Numbered from the stretch's first letter, positions 45,901 to 51,814 are shown. The stretch is DNA of 64,000 nucleotides from Bacteroidales bacterium (GCA_017428725.1 JAFRQH010000034.1:1-64000); one strand, 5' to 3'. Numbers and translations: made by a program. The notes: generated from the sequence alone by a model not told the origin.

Positions 45901-46756
45901 CGCCGATGATTCGCGGCTCATCCCCCACGCGGAGCGTGTCGCCGAATTCCTTGTAGAGAATCATCTTGAAGGAACTGGGCTTCTTGGGCTCTTCTTCGGG
46001 TTCGTCCGGATCTTCGCCGCCTTCCCCCTTTTTCTTTTTCTTCCGGTTCTTGAGGATCCGGTTGATGATGATGCCTCCGCCGACGGCTCCGACAGGCCCC
46101 CAGAAGACGGCCGGCGGGATCTTGGTGTCCCCGAATTCGCCGGGCTTGTCATCCGCTTCGGTCTCATAGTTATAGACGGGGTCATCTCCGACGAACTTGT
46201 AGAAGTAGTACTGCTTGTTCCCTTCGGCGACTCTGAAATTGTTCCCTGCGGCCACGGCGAGTTGTTCGCCGCCGATCACGATGATCAGCTGGGAGTTGCG
46301 GTTGGGCACGAACTCGTCCATATGCATGTCGGTCTCCGGATTCCGGGCCAACAGGCTGCTCTTGTAGGAGGATGCGCCCCAACTGAAGTAATAGCCATCG
46401 TGCTGCGATGTCCCTCCGTTCTCGAGGGCTGTGACCGTGACGGCGCCCCGGATCACTTTCAAACCCGGGTGTGCCTCCGGATCGTCGTTGCGGTTGACCG
46501 TGATCCGGAATCCCAGGTTCTGTTCGTCGCCGAACTTGATTTTCTCGGGCGGATCCTGCCACATGATTTCTATGCCGCCGGCGTGGACGGACTTACCTTT
46601 TGTGAGGCTCTTCCAGTACGGCTTCCCGGTCACCGGGTTTTTGGCGTCACTCTTAGACAGGGAACTATGGTCCAGGACCCAGTAGCCGTCGGCATAGGCG
46701 GCGGGGACGGCCAGGGCAAGCAGGCCGCAGAGGGCCAGGAGGAGGATGCGTTTCAT
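42935..46756 (-). CDS. Giant membrane paralog C with NTase-like motif
   Basis: 1273 residues from ATG 46756. Signal peptide MKRILLLALCGLLALAVPA; exported domain DGYWVLDHSSL; membrane helix about 213-235 followed by RILKNRKKKKKGEGG; MILYKEFGDTLRVGD; VGARIEELTADG; PPNRCKAAIKGEATF; YVWEEVYFGDGFDMC; SIQCDRWAKNY; then ITFFEATGNATKVNA and GMDHDYTIRV near 1005-1025; and a helical tail with LPKGMDRTLEEK. It shares these blocks in order with paralog A along nearly the whole length, so the two are recent duplicates relative to B. Confidence 0.74.
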   Translation of the reverse strand: MKRILLLALCGLLALAVPAAYADGYWVLDHSSLSKSDAKNPVTGKPYWKSLTKGKSVHAGGIEIMWQDPPEKIKFGDEQNLGFRITVNRNDDPEAHPGLKVIRGAVTVTALENGGTSQHDGYYFSWGASSYKSSLLARNPETDMHMDEFVPNRNSQLIIVIGGEQLAVAAGNNFRVAEGNKQYYFYKFVGDDPVYNYETEADDKPGEFGDTKIPPAVFWGPVGAVGGGIIINRILKNRKKKKKGEGGEDPDEPEEEPKKPSSFKMILYKEFGDTLRVGDEPRIIGARIEELTADGEKIDRRDLTETIRVVEGDNIQLLGTGMSNKYRIGRIQVPMPDSTTPIAKKGSVIFVFEGPSGILRNHVVFKIEDNLRILFCQDNVTCVAGHQSENTIYFYVEGLSQNASVEATLENDKDKTFRISKVRPDKEGSYSVDLFDCLPDDKIKERQPGDMDSCYLLVTAKEPVKDGERKVEERLPLHRFYEGLRMQVGHIKAYPVVQGSESIAMTEQQPQDYEHKLAIAHTRLEVTLFAWDENKNKIGSPAPDTMKITFEDVPESLEWFGKRKDEPIRDPVVNLGLQLKEFAVDRRPVVEGIYTRTYIYEIVPSAIMVPPNRCKAAIKGEATFRGRTFKAEQISMVISMPVRLVADVGELSKMQKFDAQVTEKLTHMRNVLLSRPQAAQLAALIYKCDIMLASFDERFGYYMPEYYNAQRLFLKLMRGEVGPLYVAESTYVWEEVYFGDGFDMCMAAFEEREPKTLMGRLMLGLVTLGYSEVIYYTPKEFLLECKKASENENATFFDNFMVGAKFASWEIAKTAAFQYGMQKGLGKLSTTQFGQALAETADLVKQDLLAVEKSLCRSYSSVAYVSKMARATHKVLHWRVDMRNLCKKKLDAGKNLLANSPAMQELRDLAKEAQSLGELKVKKFIEACNKADISPQELQELVLSIQCDRWAKNYLNSSHVIDKYRFRFTTENTILHSNVKKALKAKLAKEFGVPESEITFFEATGNATKVNAVNCKKIGMDHDYTIRVQGRDLPEEVAGRYWNDEYCYQATGSKNFSPWDADKLAFQAEQTAVSATGPESFGSDVGKVVTPKQSAATPFDDPDLVQKVQSYKVEEPLKHFDDYMNKAAIEPDPAWAKAYRKEALHHLREGCRQLPKGMDRTLEEKIKLLDQWGMADKIDPDKLNAAKELRGRIEEMLATTGEGDSQALIEFYASYKAEGKSLAEESRKAFSLITEVDNLITQGQGLPEIETIGLKMTGAHVTEDALKGEKDAY

Positions 46757-46766
46757 AGAGCAGGGT

Positions 46767-47435
46767 TTATCGGGCTTTGGGACAGTGCTGGCGGATATAG
46801 CCGAGGACGAAGTCGAAATCTTCCTTGGGCACGTAGACCTGGTTGCGGTCGAGCAGCATGTTGACTTTGATGAGCTCCAAGCCGCGGCGGGGCTTGATCC
46901 GCCGGACATTCGGGAATACGGAGGTGGACGTGGTGCGCGCGGCGGCCAACATGCCGGCGCCGACCGTGGTGGGCCGCTTGGCGAGGATGCCCACGAGCGC
47001 GGTCAGCAGGCCGAGCTTCTTCGAGCGCTCGGCCTGGGCGGGTTCCTGCTCGTGGATCAGGGAATCCTCGTCCATCGTGAAGTGGACGATGTACTTGCCG
47101 CCGTACATCCAGACCACGATCAGGTAGGCGAGCAGGATCAGGACGGCGAAGACGGCCATCACGACCAGCCAGACCTTGGGGTTGCTGCCGCTCCAGAGCC
47201 GGTCATTCCATTCCTTCTGCAACTCGCCTGTGCGGGCCAGGGCGATGACGTTGATGATGAACGGGATGCTGAGCAGGACGCCGAAGATTTTGTAGACAAC
47301 CACGATGATGGAAGGATTCTTGAGCATGTCGAACTCGTAGGTCCAGCGGTACTTGCCGTCCTTGCAGAGGGCGACGCGGCTGCCCTCGTAGTTGTTGTCA
47401 GCCAGAGGGCCCGATGGGGGAGTGACCGGGTTCAT
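46767..47435 (-). CDS. Two-pass membrane protein paralogous to the zinc-ribbon membrane protein
   Basis: 222 residues. It begins with ALCKDGKYRWTYEFDMLKNP, then two membrane segments (about 45-70 and 85-110), then a basic cytoplasmic-looking tail with TTVGAGMLAAART and ending DFVLGYIRQHCPKAR. The protein at 47737-48495 has the same arrangement (LCQDGVYRWVYELSMLKNP, ATGAGILAASRNK, LDFLRSHCPNAR) plus a zinc ribbon. No family recognised. Lies 10 nt before paralog C. Confidence 0.73.
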   Translation of the reverse strand: MNPVTPPSGPLADNNYEGSRVALCKDGKYRWTYEFDMLKNPSIIVVVYKIFGVLLSIPFIINVIALARTGELQKEWNDRLWSGSNPKVWLVVMAVFAVLILLAYLIVVWMYGGKYIVHFTMDEDSLIHEQEPAQAERSKKLGLLTALVGILAKRPTTVGAGMLAAARTTSTSVFPNVRRIKPRRGLELIKVNMLLDRNQVYVPKEDFDFVLGYIRQHCPKAR

Positions 47436-47436
47436 C

Positions 47437-47733
47437 TCAGGACAGTCCTAAGGGGTTCAGGGCGATCAGGATGGCGGAACCGATGCCGATCAGGGCCCAC
47501 ATCCACCACTTGATCTGGCCGTTCTTCTGCTTCTGGGCCTCGCGGGCGGCCCGGACCTTGTCCATATAGGTCATCTTCTGGGGAGCGGGCTGCTGGTAAG
47601 GCTGCTGGTACTGAGGCTGCTGATAGGGCTGCTGGTACGGGGACTGGGGTGCAGCCCCGAAGCGGGTACCACAAGAAGGGCAGAAATTGGCGTTGTCGGG
47701 GATCTGCGCCCCGCAGTTGGGACAGAATTTCAT
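47437..47733 (-). CDS. Small tail-anchored zinc-ribbon protein (copy 2)
   Basis: 98 residues: zinc ribbon CPNCGAQIPDNANFCPSCG, a Gln/Pro/Tyr-rich linker (PYQQPYQQPQYQQ), a charged helix with KVRAAREAQKQK, and a C-terminal membrane helix (about 76-94). The layout matches the protein at 42353-42916 in miniature. One base separates its stop from the next start. Likely cytoplasmic domain tethered to the inner membrane. Confidence 0.78.
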   Translation of the reverse strand: MKFCPNCGAQIPDNANFCPSCGTRFGAAPQSPYQQPYQQPQYQQPYQQPAPQKMTYMDKVRAAREAQKQKNGQIKWWMWALIGIGSAILIALNPLGLS

Positions 47734-47736
47734 AAC

Positions 47737-48495
47737 TTATCGGGCATTGGGACAATGGGAACGGAGGAAATCGAGGACAAACTGGAATCCCGCGTCGTCG
47801 ACGTAGATCTGGTTGCTCTTGAGCGTGCCCTTGACGTAGATGGTATTGCGCGAGGGCACGGCGTTGATGCTCCGGACCTTGCGGAACTGGTTGGTCAGCT
47901 TGTTGCGGCTGGCCGCCAGGATGCCGGCGCCCGTCGCGGTGGGATTGCCGGCGAGAACGCCCGCCAGCATCGCGATCCAGCCGGCCACCTGGGCCTTCTT
48001 GAACTGCCTGGGGAGCTGGACGTGGGCGATCTGCTGCTCGTCCATCTCGAAGAGGACGCAGTATTTGCCGCCGTACATGGCGGCCACGACCAGGTAGGAG
48101 ATCAGGATCAGGACGAGGACGCCGGCCAGGATGAAGGCCATGACCTTGGTGGTCTCCAAGAAGCTGCTGAAGCCGTCCATGATGTTCAGAAGCAGCCACA
48201 TGCCGCCAATGATCGCGCCGAAGATCTTCAGCAGGGTCAGCAGGATGGCCGGGTTCTTGAGCATGCTGAGCTCGTAGACCCAGCGGTAGACACCGTCCTG
48301 GCAGAGCTGGACCGTGCCATCGAGCTGCTCGGGCGAGGGCGCCGGGGCTTCGTAGGCCGGAGGCGGCGGGGTTTGGCTGAATGCCCCCGGAGCGGGGGCC
48401 TGGGACGGCTGGTCTGCGGAGACAGGCGTGCCGCAGCTGCCACAGAATTGTGCGTCGTCGGGGAGCTGTGCCCCGCAATTACTACAGAATTTCAT
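47737..48495 (-). CDS. Zinc-ribbon two-pass membrane protein, first gene of the giant operon
   Basis: 252 residues from ATG 48495. Zinc ribbon CSNCGAQLPDDAQFCGSCG, Pro/Ala-rich linker to about residue 55, then VQLCQDGVYRWVYELSMLKNP and two or three membrane segments (about 80-145), then a tail ending FLRSHCPNAR. The part after the linker is paralogous to the 222-residue protein at 46767-47435. First gene of the operon that runs to 31398. The promoter region carries a palindrome. Confidence 0.76.
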   Translation of the reverse strand: MKFCSNCGAQLPDDAQFCGSCGTPVSADQPSQAPAPGAFSQTPPPPAYEAPAPSPEQLDGTVQLCQDGVYRWVYELSMLKNPAILLTLLKIFGAIIGGMWLLLNIMDGFSSFLETTKVMAFILAGVLVLILISYLVVAAMYGGKYCVLFEMDEQQIAHVQLPRQFKKAQVAGWIAMLAGVLAGNPTATGAGILAASRNKLTNQFRKVRSINAVPSRNTIYVKGTLKSNQIYVDDAGFQFVLDFLRSHCPNAR

Positions 48496-48516
48496 ATGCA
48501 ATCCGGATAGAATGTC

Positions 48517-48552
48517 ACAAGATACGAATAATCCTGCAAATATCATTGCAGG
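48517..48552 (-). promoter_or_regulatory. Candidate promoter and operator of the giant operon
   Basis: On the minus strand TATCTTGT (48524-48517) resembles a -7 element, about 21 nt before ATG 48495. A 20-bp imperfect palindrome, CCTGCAA-N6-TTGCAGG (48533-48552), covers the -33 region where no clear TTTG occurs at the right spacing. The arrangement suggests a regulated promoter. Confidence 0.4.
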
Positions 48553-48578
48553 ATACGTCATTATGTTCCGCGAAAATG

Positions 48579-48613
48579 CGAAACAGCCCCGGAGCACAGG
48601 CCCCGGGGCTGTT
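48579..48613 (-). terminator. Terminator of the 48651-50120 lipoprotein gene
   Basis: An 11-bp perfect stem (AACAGCCCCGG at 48582-48592 with 48603-48613), 10-nt loop, followed on the minus strand by TTTCGCATTTT. It separates the lipoprotein gene from the giant operon. Bases 48621-48650 hold a palindromic element related to the repeat at 27398-27422. Confidence 0.78.
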
Positions 48614-48650
48614 GTTTTCCAGGTCATCCCCGACCTGATCGGGGATCCGT

Positions 48651-50120
48651 TTAGTCGCAGACAGGACGGATAGGGTGTCCGTAGTGGCGATAAATAGGTA
48701 TGAGTTCAGGTGAATGATTCCTACGACACGCCAGGAGGCCTGCCTCGGATACGGGGCCCCAACGGCCCGAAGTCCAATAGTATCCGAAGCCCGTAAAGGT
48801 CTCACCTCCCACTTCTTGACTAACCACATGGTCCGTGCCATCCCACCACCCGGCGGCAGGAAGGAAGATTGAGCGCTCCCCTCGAGAGATGCGTTGTCCT
48901 GTGACGCCGGATTTTTGGGTGACAAAGGTCCAGTCGCAGCAGTCTATCAAGGCCTCCCATTCTCTGATGGTCGGAATCCGGAATCTCCCGCCTGTGGCCA
49001 CGTAAGCTGCGTCATCCTTCGGCTCGAGGATGTTGTAGACATCTTCTTCGTTGTATTTTGTAAAGACCTCTCCGTCACCGCTGGGGTTGAACGTGTAGGT
49101 CGCCCAACTGTAATCCGTCTTGGGCGCAGTTTCACCCCAGGCGTAGAAGTCCCCGAAGTCCTCTTCTTTGGCCGCGCCAAGGTTACGGCTGGCCCAGTAA
49201 ACGCGTTTCATCTCTCCATCTTCCCACTCATGCGCCCATACGTTGATGCCCAGGTCGATGGGCTTGTAGTCGGTGATCTCCTCCCAAGCTCCGTCCGGAA
49301 GGCGCAGCGCACGGCCTTCCTGCTCGCCACGGTAGAATTTCTTCCCGGAAAACGCCTGCTTGAAATACATACCGTCCCAGCCATTATAAACTATCGTGAA
49401 AAGATAGTCCGTCTCCACGTTTCGGGCTTCTTCCGCAAGGATGCCGCTAAACACAAAGCCCCAGTTGTCCGACTCAACGCCCTCTTTCTTGTACACATAA
49501 CCCGGAAGCGGAGCCCCGTGGGCCACATTCGTGGTCTTGATCGTACCGTCCGCGGCGATGGACGCGATGCCCTGCGGAGTCAGGTGCGGCTCCCGAAGTT
49601 CGACTGGCAGATCGAAATAGCTCGAAGGCACATATACGAAGAACTGCACGTAACCATCGGGAATCTTCATCGCGAAGGTCCCGGAAATCTCTCCGTCCGT
49701 TACGGTGTATTCCAACTGGCCTGTCAGGTAATACGAATAATACGTCTTGCTGAACTTGTATGCCCCGCCGTCTGCCGAGACGGTAGCGTCGCTGCCGAAA
49801 GGCAGATAGACGGCCGTCATCGTACCGGTCTCACCGGTCGTGAAGGACAGGCCTTTCTGGTTGTTCTGCCATTTTGAACCGTCGTATTTCAGCTCAAGGT
49901 AAGCCGGGGCCGTCTGCCCGGAGAAAAACACGAAGACCACGTCGCCCGCCTCCCAGGCATCTTTCACGGCCTTGGTGCCGCCCCCGTCCGGATGCGTGGC
50001 GGAGAGGTTGAATACCACGTCGACGGGTTCTCCCTGTTTTGTTTCATTGGGGGCGAGGTCCTTGTTGCAGGACACGAGTGCCAGGGCAGCGGCGCAAAGG
50101 ATCAATAAACTCTTTTTCAT
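48651..50120 (-). CDS. Fimbrillin/FISUMP-like lipoprotein (copy 1)
   Basis: 489 residues from ATG 50120, with GGAGGAAA upstream. Lipoprotein signal (LVSC, Cys near 18). The N-terminal part (about 35-250: VDVVFNLSATHPDGG, AWEAGDVVFVFFSG, YLPFG) resembles fimbrillin-like domains. The C-terminal part (about 285-489) with RVYWASRNLGA, FYAWGE, RFRIPTIREWEAL and YYWTSGR resembles the FISUMP paralogous domain. Probably on the cell surface. The copy at 55342-56580 has the same N-terminal domain and is also preceded by a 41-residue micro-ORF. Confidence 0.8.
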   Translation of the reverse strand: MKKSLLILCAAALALVSCNKDLAPNETKQGEPVDVVFNLSATHPDGGGTKAVKDAWEAGDVVFVFFSGQTAPAYLELKYDGSKWQNNQKGLSFTTGETGTMTAVYLPFGSDATVSADGGAYKFSKTYYSYYLTGQLEYTVTDGEISGTFAMKIPDGYVQFFVYVPSSYFDLPVELREPHLTPQGIASIAADGTIKTTNVAHGAPLPGYVYKKEGVESDNWGFVFSGILAEEARNVETDYLFTIVYNGWDGMYFKQAFSGKKFYRGEQEGRALRLPDGAWEEITDYKPIDLGINVWAHEWEDGEMKRVYWASRNLGAAKEEDFGDFYAWGETAPKTDYSWATYTFNPSGDGEVFTKYNEEDVYNILEPKDDAAYVATGGRFRIPTIREWEALIDCCDWTFVTQKSGVTGQRISRGERSIFLPAAGWWDGTDHVVSQEVGGETFTGFGYYWTSGRWGPVSEAGLLACRRNHSPELIPIYRHYGHPIRPVCD

Positions 50121-50138
50121 GTTTCTTTCCTCCATACG

Positions 50139-50264
50139 TTACAGGGATTCTTCTTCTCCGAATCCGGAATAAGGACCTGGGGTGGCTGCGAGTACGCCCT
50201 CGAACCGGACGTCCAGTTCCTCGCAGATCGGCGAGGTGTATGGCTCTTTTGTCTGTGTGATCAT
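50139..50264 (-). CDS. 41-residue micro-ORF upstream of lipoprotein copy 1
   Basis: ATG 50264 to TAA 50139, 18 nt before the lipoprotein ATG. The sequence begins MITQTKEPYTSPICEELDV and continues to GVLAATPGPYSG with an acidic end. The micro-ORF at 55214-55339 has the same length, the same YxSP motif, a Val/Glu-rich middle and G(V/L)xxA(T/S)P. Two conserved copies in the same genomic position indicate a real coding gene. Function unknown. Confidence 0.72.
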   Translation of the reverse strand: MITQTKEPYTSPICEELDVRFEGVLAATPGPYSGFGEEESL

Positions 50265-50298
50265 ATGCGGAAAGATTTGATTATCAATTCACGAATTG

Positions 50299-50330
50299 TA
50301 AAGTTACGAGAATCCTTTCATAAATCCAAA
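50299..50330 (-). promoter_or_regulatory. Promoter for micro-ORF and lipoprotein copy 1
   Basis: On the minus strand TTTG (50330-50327), 20-nt spacer, TAACTTTA (50306-50299), one mismatch from consensus. The leader before ATG 50264 is about 30 nt. Bases 50331-50384 show nothing further. Confidence 0.6.
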
Positions 50331-50384
50331 TGCGTCATACTCATGTCTCAACCCCGCCCCCGACGGGCCCCTCTGGGATTTTAT

Positions 50385-50846
50385 TTACCGGGGTGCCCTT
50401 CCGGGGCGTATCTTCTCCACAAATTCCTCCGGGGAGAGGACGGGGAGCTCTTCCGAATCCCTGTTTTTGCGGAATCCGGCGTCTGAAGTAATGATCATAT
50501 CACAGCCTTCCGCCATCGCGTGGGCGTAATGGACATCATCTTCGAAATTTCGTCCCGGTTGGAGAACCGCATCCCTGACATCGAGGCAGTGAAGGGCCTC
50601 GACGTTGATGAAAGACATGATATGCAGGATCTTTTCCCTAAAGAGTCCGGGGGAGAAGTCCGGCATCCTGGACAAGATATAAGATGCGTCGACAATGCTC
50701 TGCGTCGTGAGGACTCCTTCCAATCTTCCGTCCCGTATAGCCTGGATGATTATCGCTGATGCAGGCGCTGAGAGACGGTCGTACCCGCAGAGGATATCGA
50801 TGAGGATGTTGGTGTCCAGCAGGACCTTGATTCTATTTCCGACCAT
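50385..50846 (-). CDS. PIN-domain toxin (VapC-like)
   Basis: 153 residues with a PIN ribonuclease fold. Acidic residues are in LLDTNILIDIL, SIVDASYIL, NFEDDVHYAHA and MIITSDAGF. VapC-type toxins cut tRNA or rRNA and stop translation. The start overlaps the antitoxin gene by 14 nt, the usual coupled arrangement with the antitoxin first. The family appears close to the PIN group common in Bacteroidota; the RNA target is unknown. Confidence 0.88.
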   Translation of the reverse strand: MVGNRIKVLLDTNILIDILCGYDRLSAPASAIIIQAIRDGRLEGVLTTQSIVDASYILSRMPDFSPGLFREKILHIMSFINVEALHCLDVRDAVLQPGRNFEDDVHYAHAMAEGCDMIITSDAGFRKNRDSEELPVLSPEEFVEKIRPGRAPR

Positions 50847-51111
50847 ACTTCTCCCACAAATAAGCCAGTTTGGGATCGCCGGCCAGTTCCTCCTCCGAAG
50901 GGGCGGCTAACTTGCAGAATGCCAGATTGCGGATCTCATCGGAAACCTCAAAATCCGGCGGGAGCACGGGGAATGCAGATGCAGTCTCCCGGTCGAGGAT
51001 TTTCTCGACATAACTGTTGAAAGATTTGTTCTGCCTGCGGGCTTTTCGCTTCACCCGCGCCATCAGCTCCGGACTGAGCCGGAGGACGGTCTGGACGCGT
51101 GTCGGTTCCAT
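50833..51111 (-). CDS. Antitoxin with ribbon-helix-helix-like N-terminus
   Basis: 92 residues. The N-terminus VQTVLRLSPELMARVKRKAR and KSFNSYVEKILDRE fit a ribbon-helix-helix DNA-binding domain (about 1-45). The C-terminal half (VLPPDFEVSDEIRNLAF, AYLWEKYGRK) should bind and block the PIN toxin. Encoded just upstream of and overlapping the toxin. Such proteins repress their own operon; two GATATC palindromes lie over its promoter. Confidence 0.87.
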   Translation of the reverse strand: MEPTRVQTVLRLSPELMARVKRKARRQNKSFNSYVEKILDRETASAFPVLPPDFEVSDEIRNLAFCKLAAPSEEELAGDPKLAYLWEKYGRK

Positions 51112-51132
51112 ACGGTCTTAATCCTTTTGGGA

Positions 51133-51172
51133 CAAAGATACAAAAAGATATCATAATCAAAAACTGATATCA
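51133..51172 (-). promoter_or_regulatory. Toxin-antitoxin promoter with two candidate operator half-sites
   Basis: On the minus strand TATCTTTG (51140-51133) is the -7 element, with TTTG (51161-51158) only 17 nt upstream. Two GATATC palindromes (51147-51152 in the spacer, and 51166-51171, extended to TGATATCA, just upstream of -33) are 19 bp apart centre to centre. They are likely sites for the RHH antitoxin. Confidence 0.55.
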
Positions 51173-51208
51173 CAAGGTATCCCGGCACCGCCCACGACGG
51201 GCCCCACC

Positions 51209-51294
51209 GCTCACAACGTCCCGAAAACACGGACGTTGTGAGCATTTTTGGCCATTTTCGTTCACAACGTCCGTGATTGCCGGACGTTATGAAC
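51209..51294. repeat. Tandem pair of palindromic repeats (family 1)
   Basis: Palindrome 1: perfect 13-bp arms 51209-51221 and 51231-51243, followed by ATTTTT. Palindrome 2: 14-bp arms with one mismatch, 51260-51273 and 51281-51294. Both share core TTCACAACGTCC or TCACAACGTCC and GGACGTT. They fill the gap between the toxin-antitoxin operon and the next gene. Palindrome 1 could also terminate plus-strand transcription. Confidence 0.75.
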
Positions 51295-51362
51295 ACTCTC
51301 GAAACGCCAGGGGGGGAGAAGAAACTATACGGCGATTGACAGAAAGTGGCAAGGCCGTTCTG

Positions 51363-51370
51363 TAGCTTTG
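51363..51370 (+). promoter_or_regulatory. -7 element directly before a small gene
   Basis: TAGCTTTG matches TAnnTTTG and ends 5 nt before ATG 51376, so the transcript would start at about the start codon. TTGACA at 51336-51341 is upstream but at non-consensus spacing. Confidence 0.4.
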
Positions 51371-51375
51371 CCACC

Positions 51376-51567
51376 ATGGTCACCTACTATTTCAAGGATC
51401 CCGAAGAAGCCCTCAAGCGGGCCAAGGCCGCCGGCCGTCGCCCCGGCTGCTGGTACGGCGGCATAACCTTGCGCAGCGGCAAGAAAGGCTGGGCTATCTA
51501 CAAAGATGGGAAGGTGGTGGAGATGTATGCTTTGATGGGCCCGGCAAGGCCCGCCGGGTGTCGCTGA
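51376..51567 (+). CDS. Small uncharacterised protein, 3' end altered by repeat insertion
   Basis: 63 residues: MVTYYFKDPEEALKRAKAAG, then RRPGCWYGGITLRSGKK and GWAIYKDGKVVEMYALM, ending GPARPAGCR. The stop codon (51565-51567) lies within a palindromic repeat. A second, partial copy of the LxSGK...YALM segment lies at 51663-51734, ending in a stop right after ALM/AVM, so the original protein probably ended there. No family recognised; no signal peptide. Confidence 0.5.
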   Translation: MVTYYFKDPEEALKRAKAAGRRPGCWYGGITLRSGKKGWAIYKDGKVVEMYALMGPARPAGCR

Positions 51568-51642
51568 GGGTCCACCGCCTGGACCCTCACCAGCAAAAAA
51601 GCCCCAAAACGTCGCCGAGGGTCCAGCGTTTGGACCCTCACC
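51560..51642. repeat. Pair of 32-nt palindromic repeats (family 2)
   Basis: Two copies, 51560-51591 and 51611-51642, differ at a few positions and share GTCGCnGAGGGTCCA...TGGACCCTCACC. Each contains inverted arms GAGGGTCCA/TGGACCCTC. They are separated by 19 nt and lie between the two copies of the small-gene 3' segment. Confidence 0.75.
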
Positions 51643-51662
51643 GACAGTTCTCCGTCCGCGCC

Positions 51663-51734
51663 CTGCCCAGCGGCAAAAGAAGACGGGCAATCCACAAAGA
51701 AGGGAAGATTGTAGAGCCGTATGCGGTGATGTGA
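51663..51734 (+). pseudogene. Partial duplicate of the 3' end of the 51376-51567 gene
   Basis: Reads LPSGKRRRAIHKEGKIVEPY then AVM and stop, matching LRSGKKGWAIYKDGKVVEMY and ALM of the upstream gene. The 5' part is replaced by the repeat region, and no start is seen, so this is a remnant. Confidence 0.6.
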
Positions 51735-51759
51735 AACTGCAAACATGTCGGACAGGTTT

Positions 51760-51791
51760 TTTGCAATAATCCCAGGGATTATTTATTTTTG
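51760..51791 (+). promoter_or_regulatory. Promoter with a perfect 19-bp palindrome in its spacer
   Basis: TTTG (51760-51763), 20-nt spacer, TATTTTTG (51784-51791). Bases 51765-51783 form a perfect palindrome, AATAATCCC-A-GGGATTATT, that fills the spacer exactly. A protein bound here would block RNA polymerase. It controls the MazG-like, helicase-like and deoxyribosyltransferase-like operon that starts at 51815. Confidence 0.78.
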
Positions 51792-51814
51792 AGAAGGCAT
51801 AGAATACACCCACG

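Noticed and set aside
34587..46756. Giant paralogs as polymorphic toxins, type VI or extracellular contractile injection effectors
   Set aside because: They have signal peptides and a membrane helix followed by basic residues, no Rhs/PAAR/VgrG parts, no immunity genes and no secretion structural genes nearby.
48621..48650. Insertion-sequence end or attachment site at the palindrome after the lipoprotein gene
   Set aside because: No transposase or integrase in the window and no flanking direct repeats; it matches a short dispersed repeat instead.
51336..51369. Sigma-70 promoter with TTGACA at -35
   Set aside because: No matching TATAAT at 17 nt; Bacteroidota use a different consensus, and the TAGCTTTG element fits that.
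51209..51642. CRISPR array
   Set aside because: The repeats are two pairs of different palindromes, with spacers not of uniform length and no cas genes nearby.
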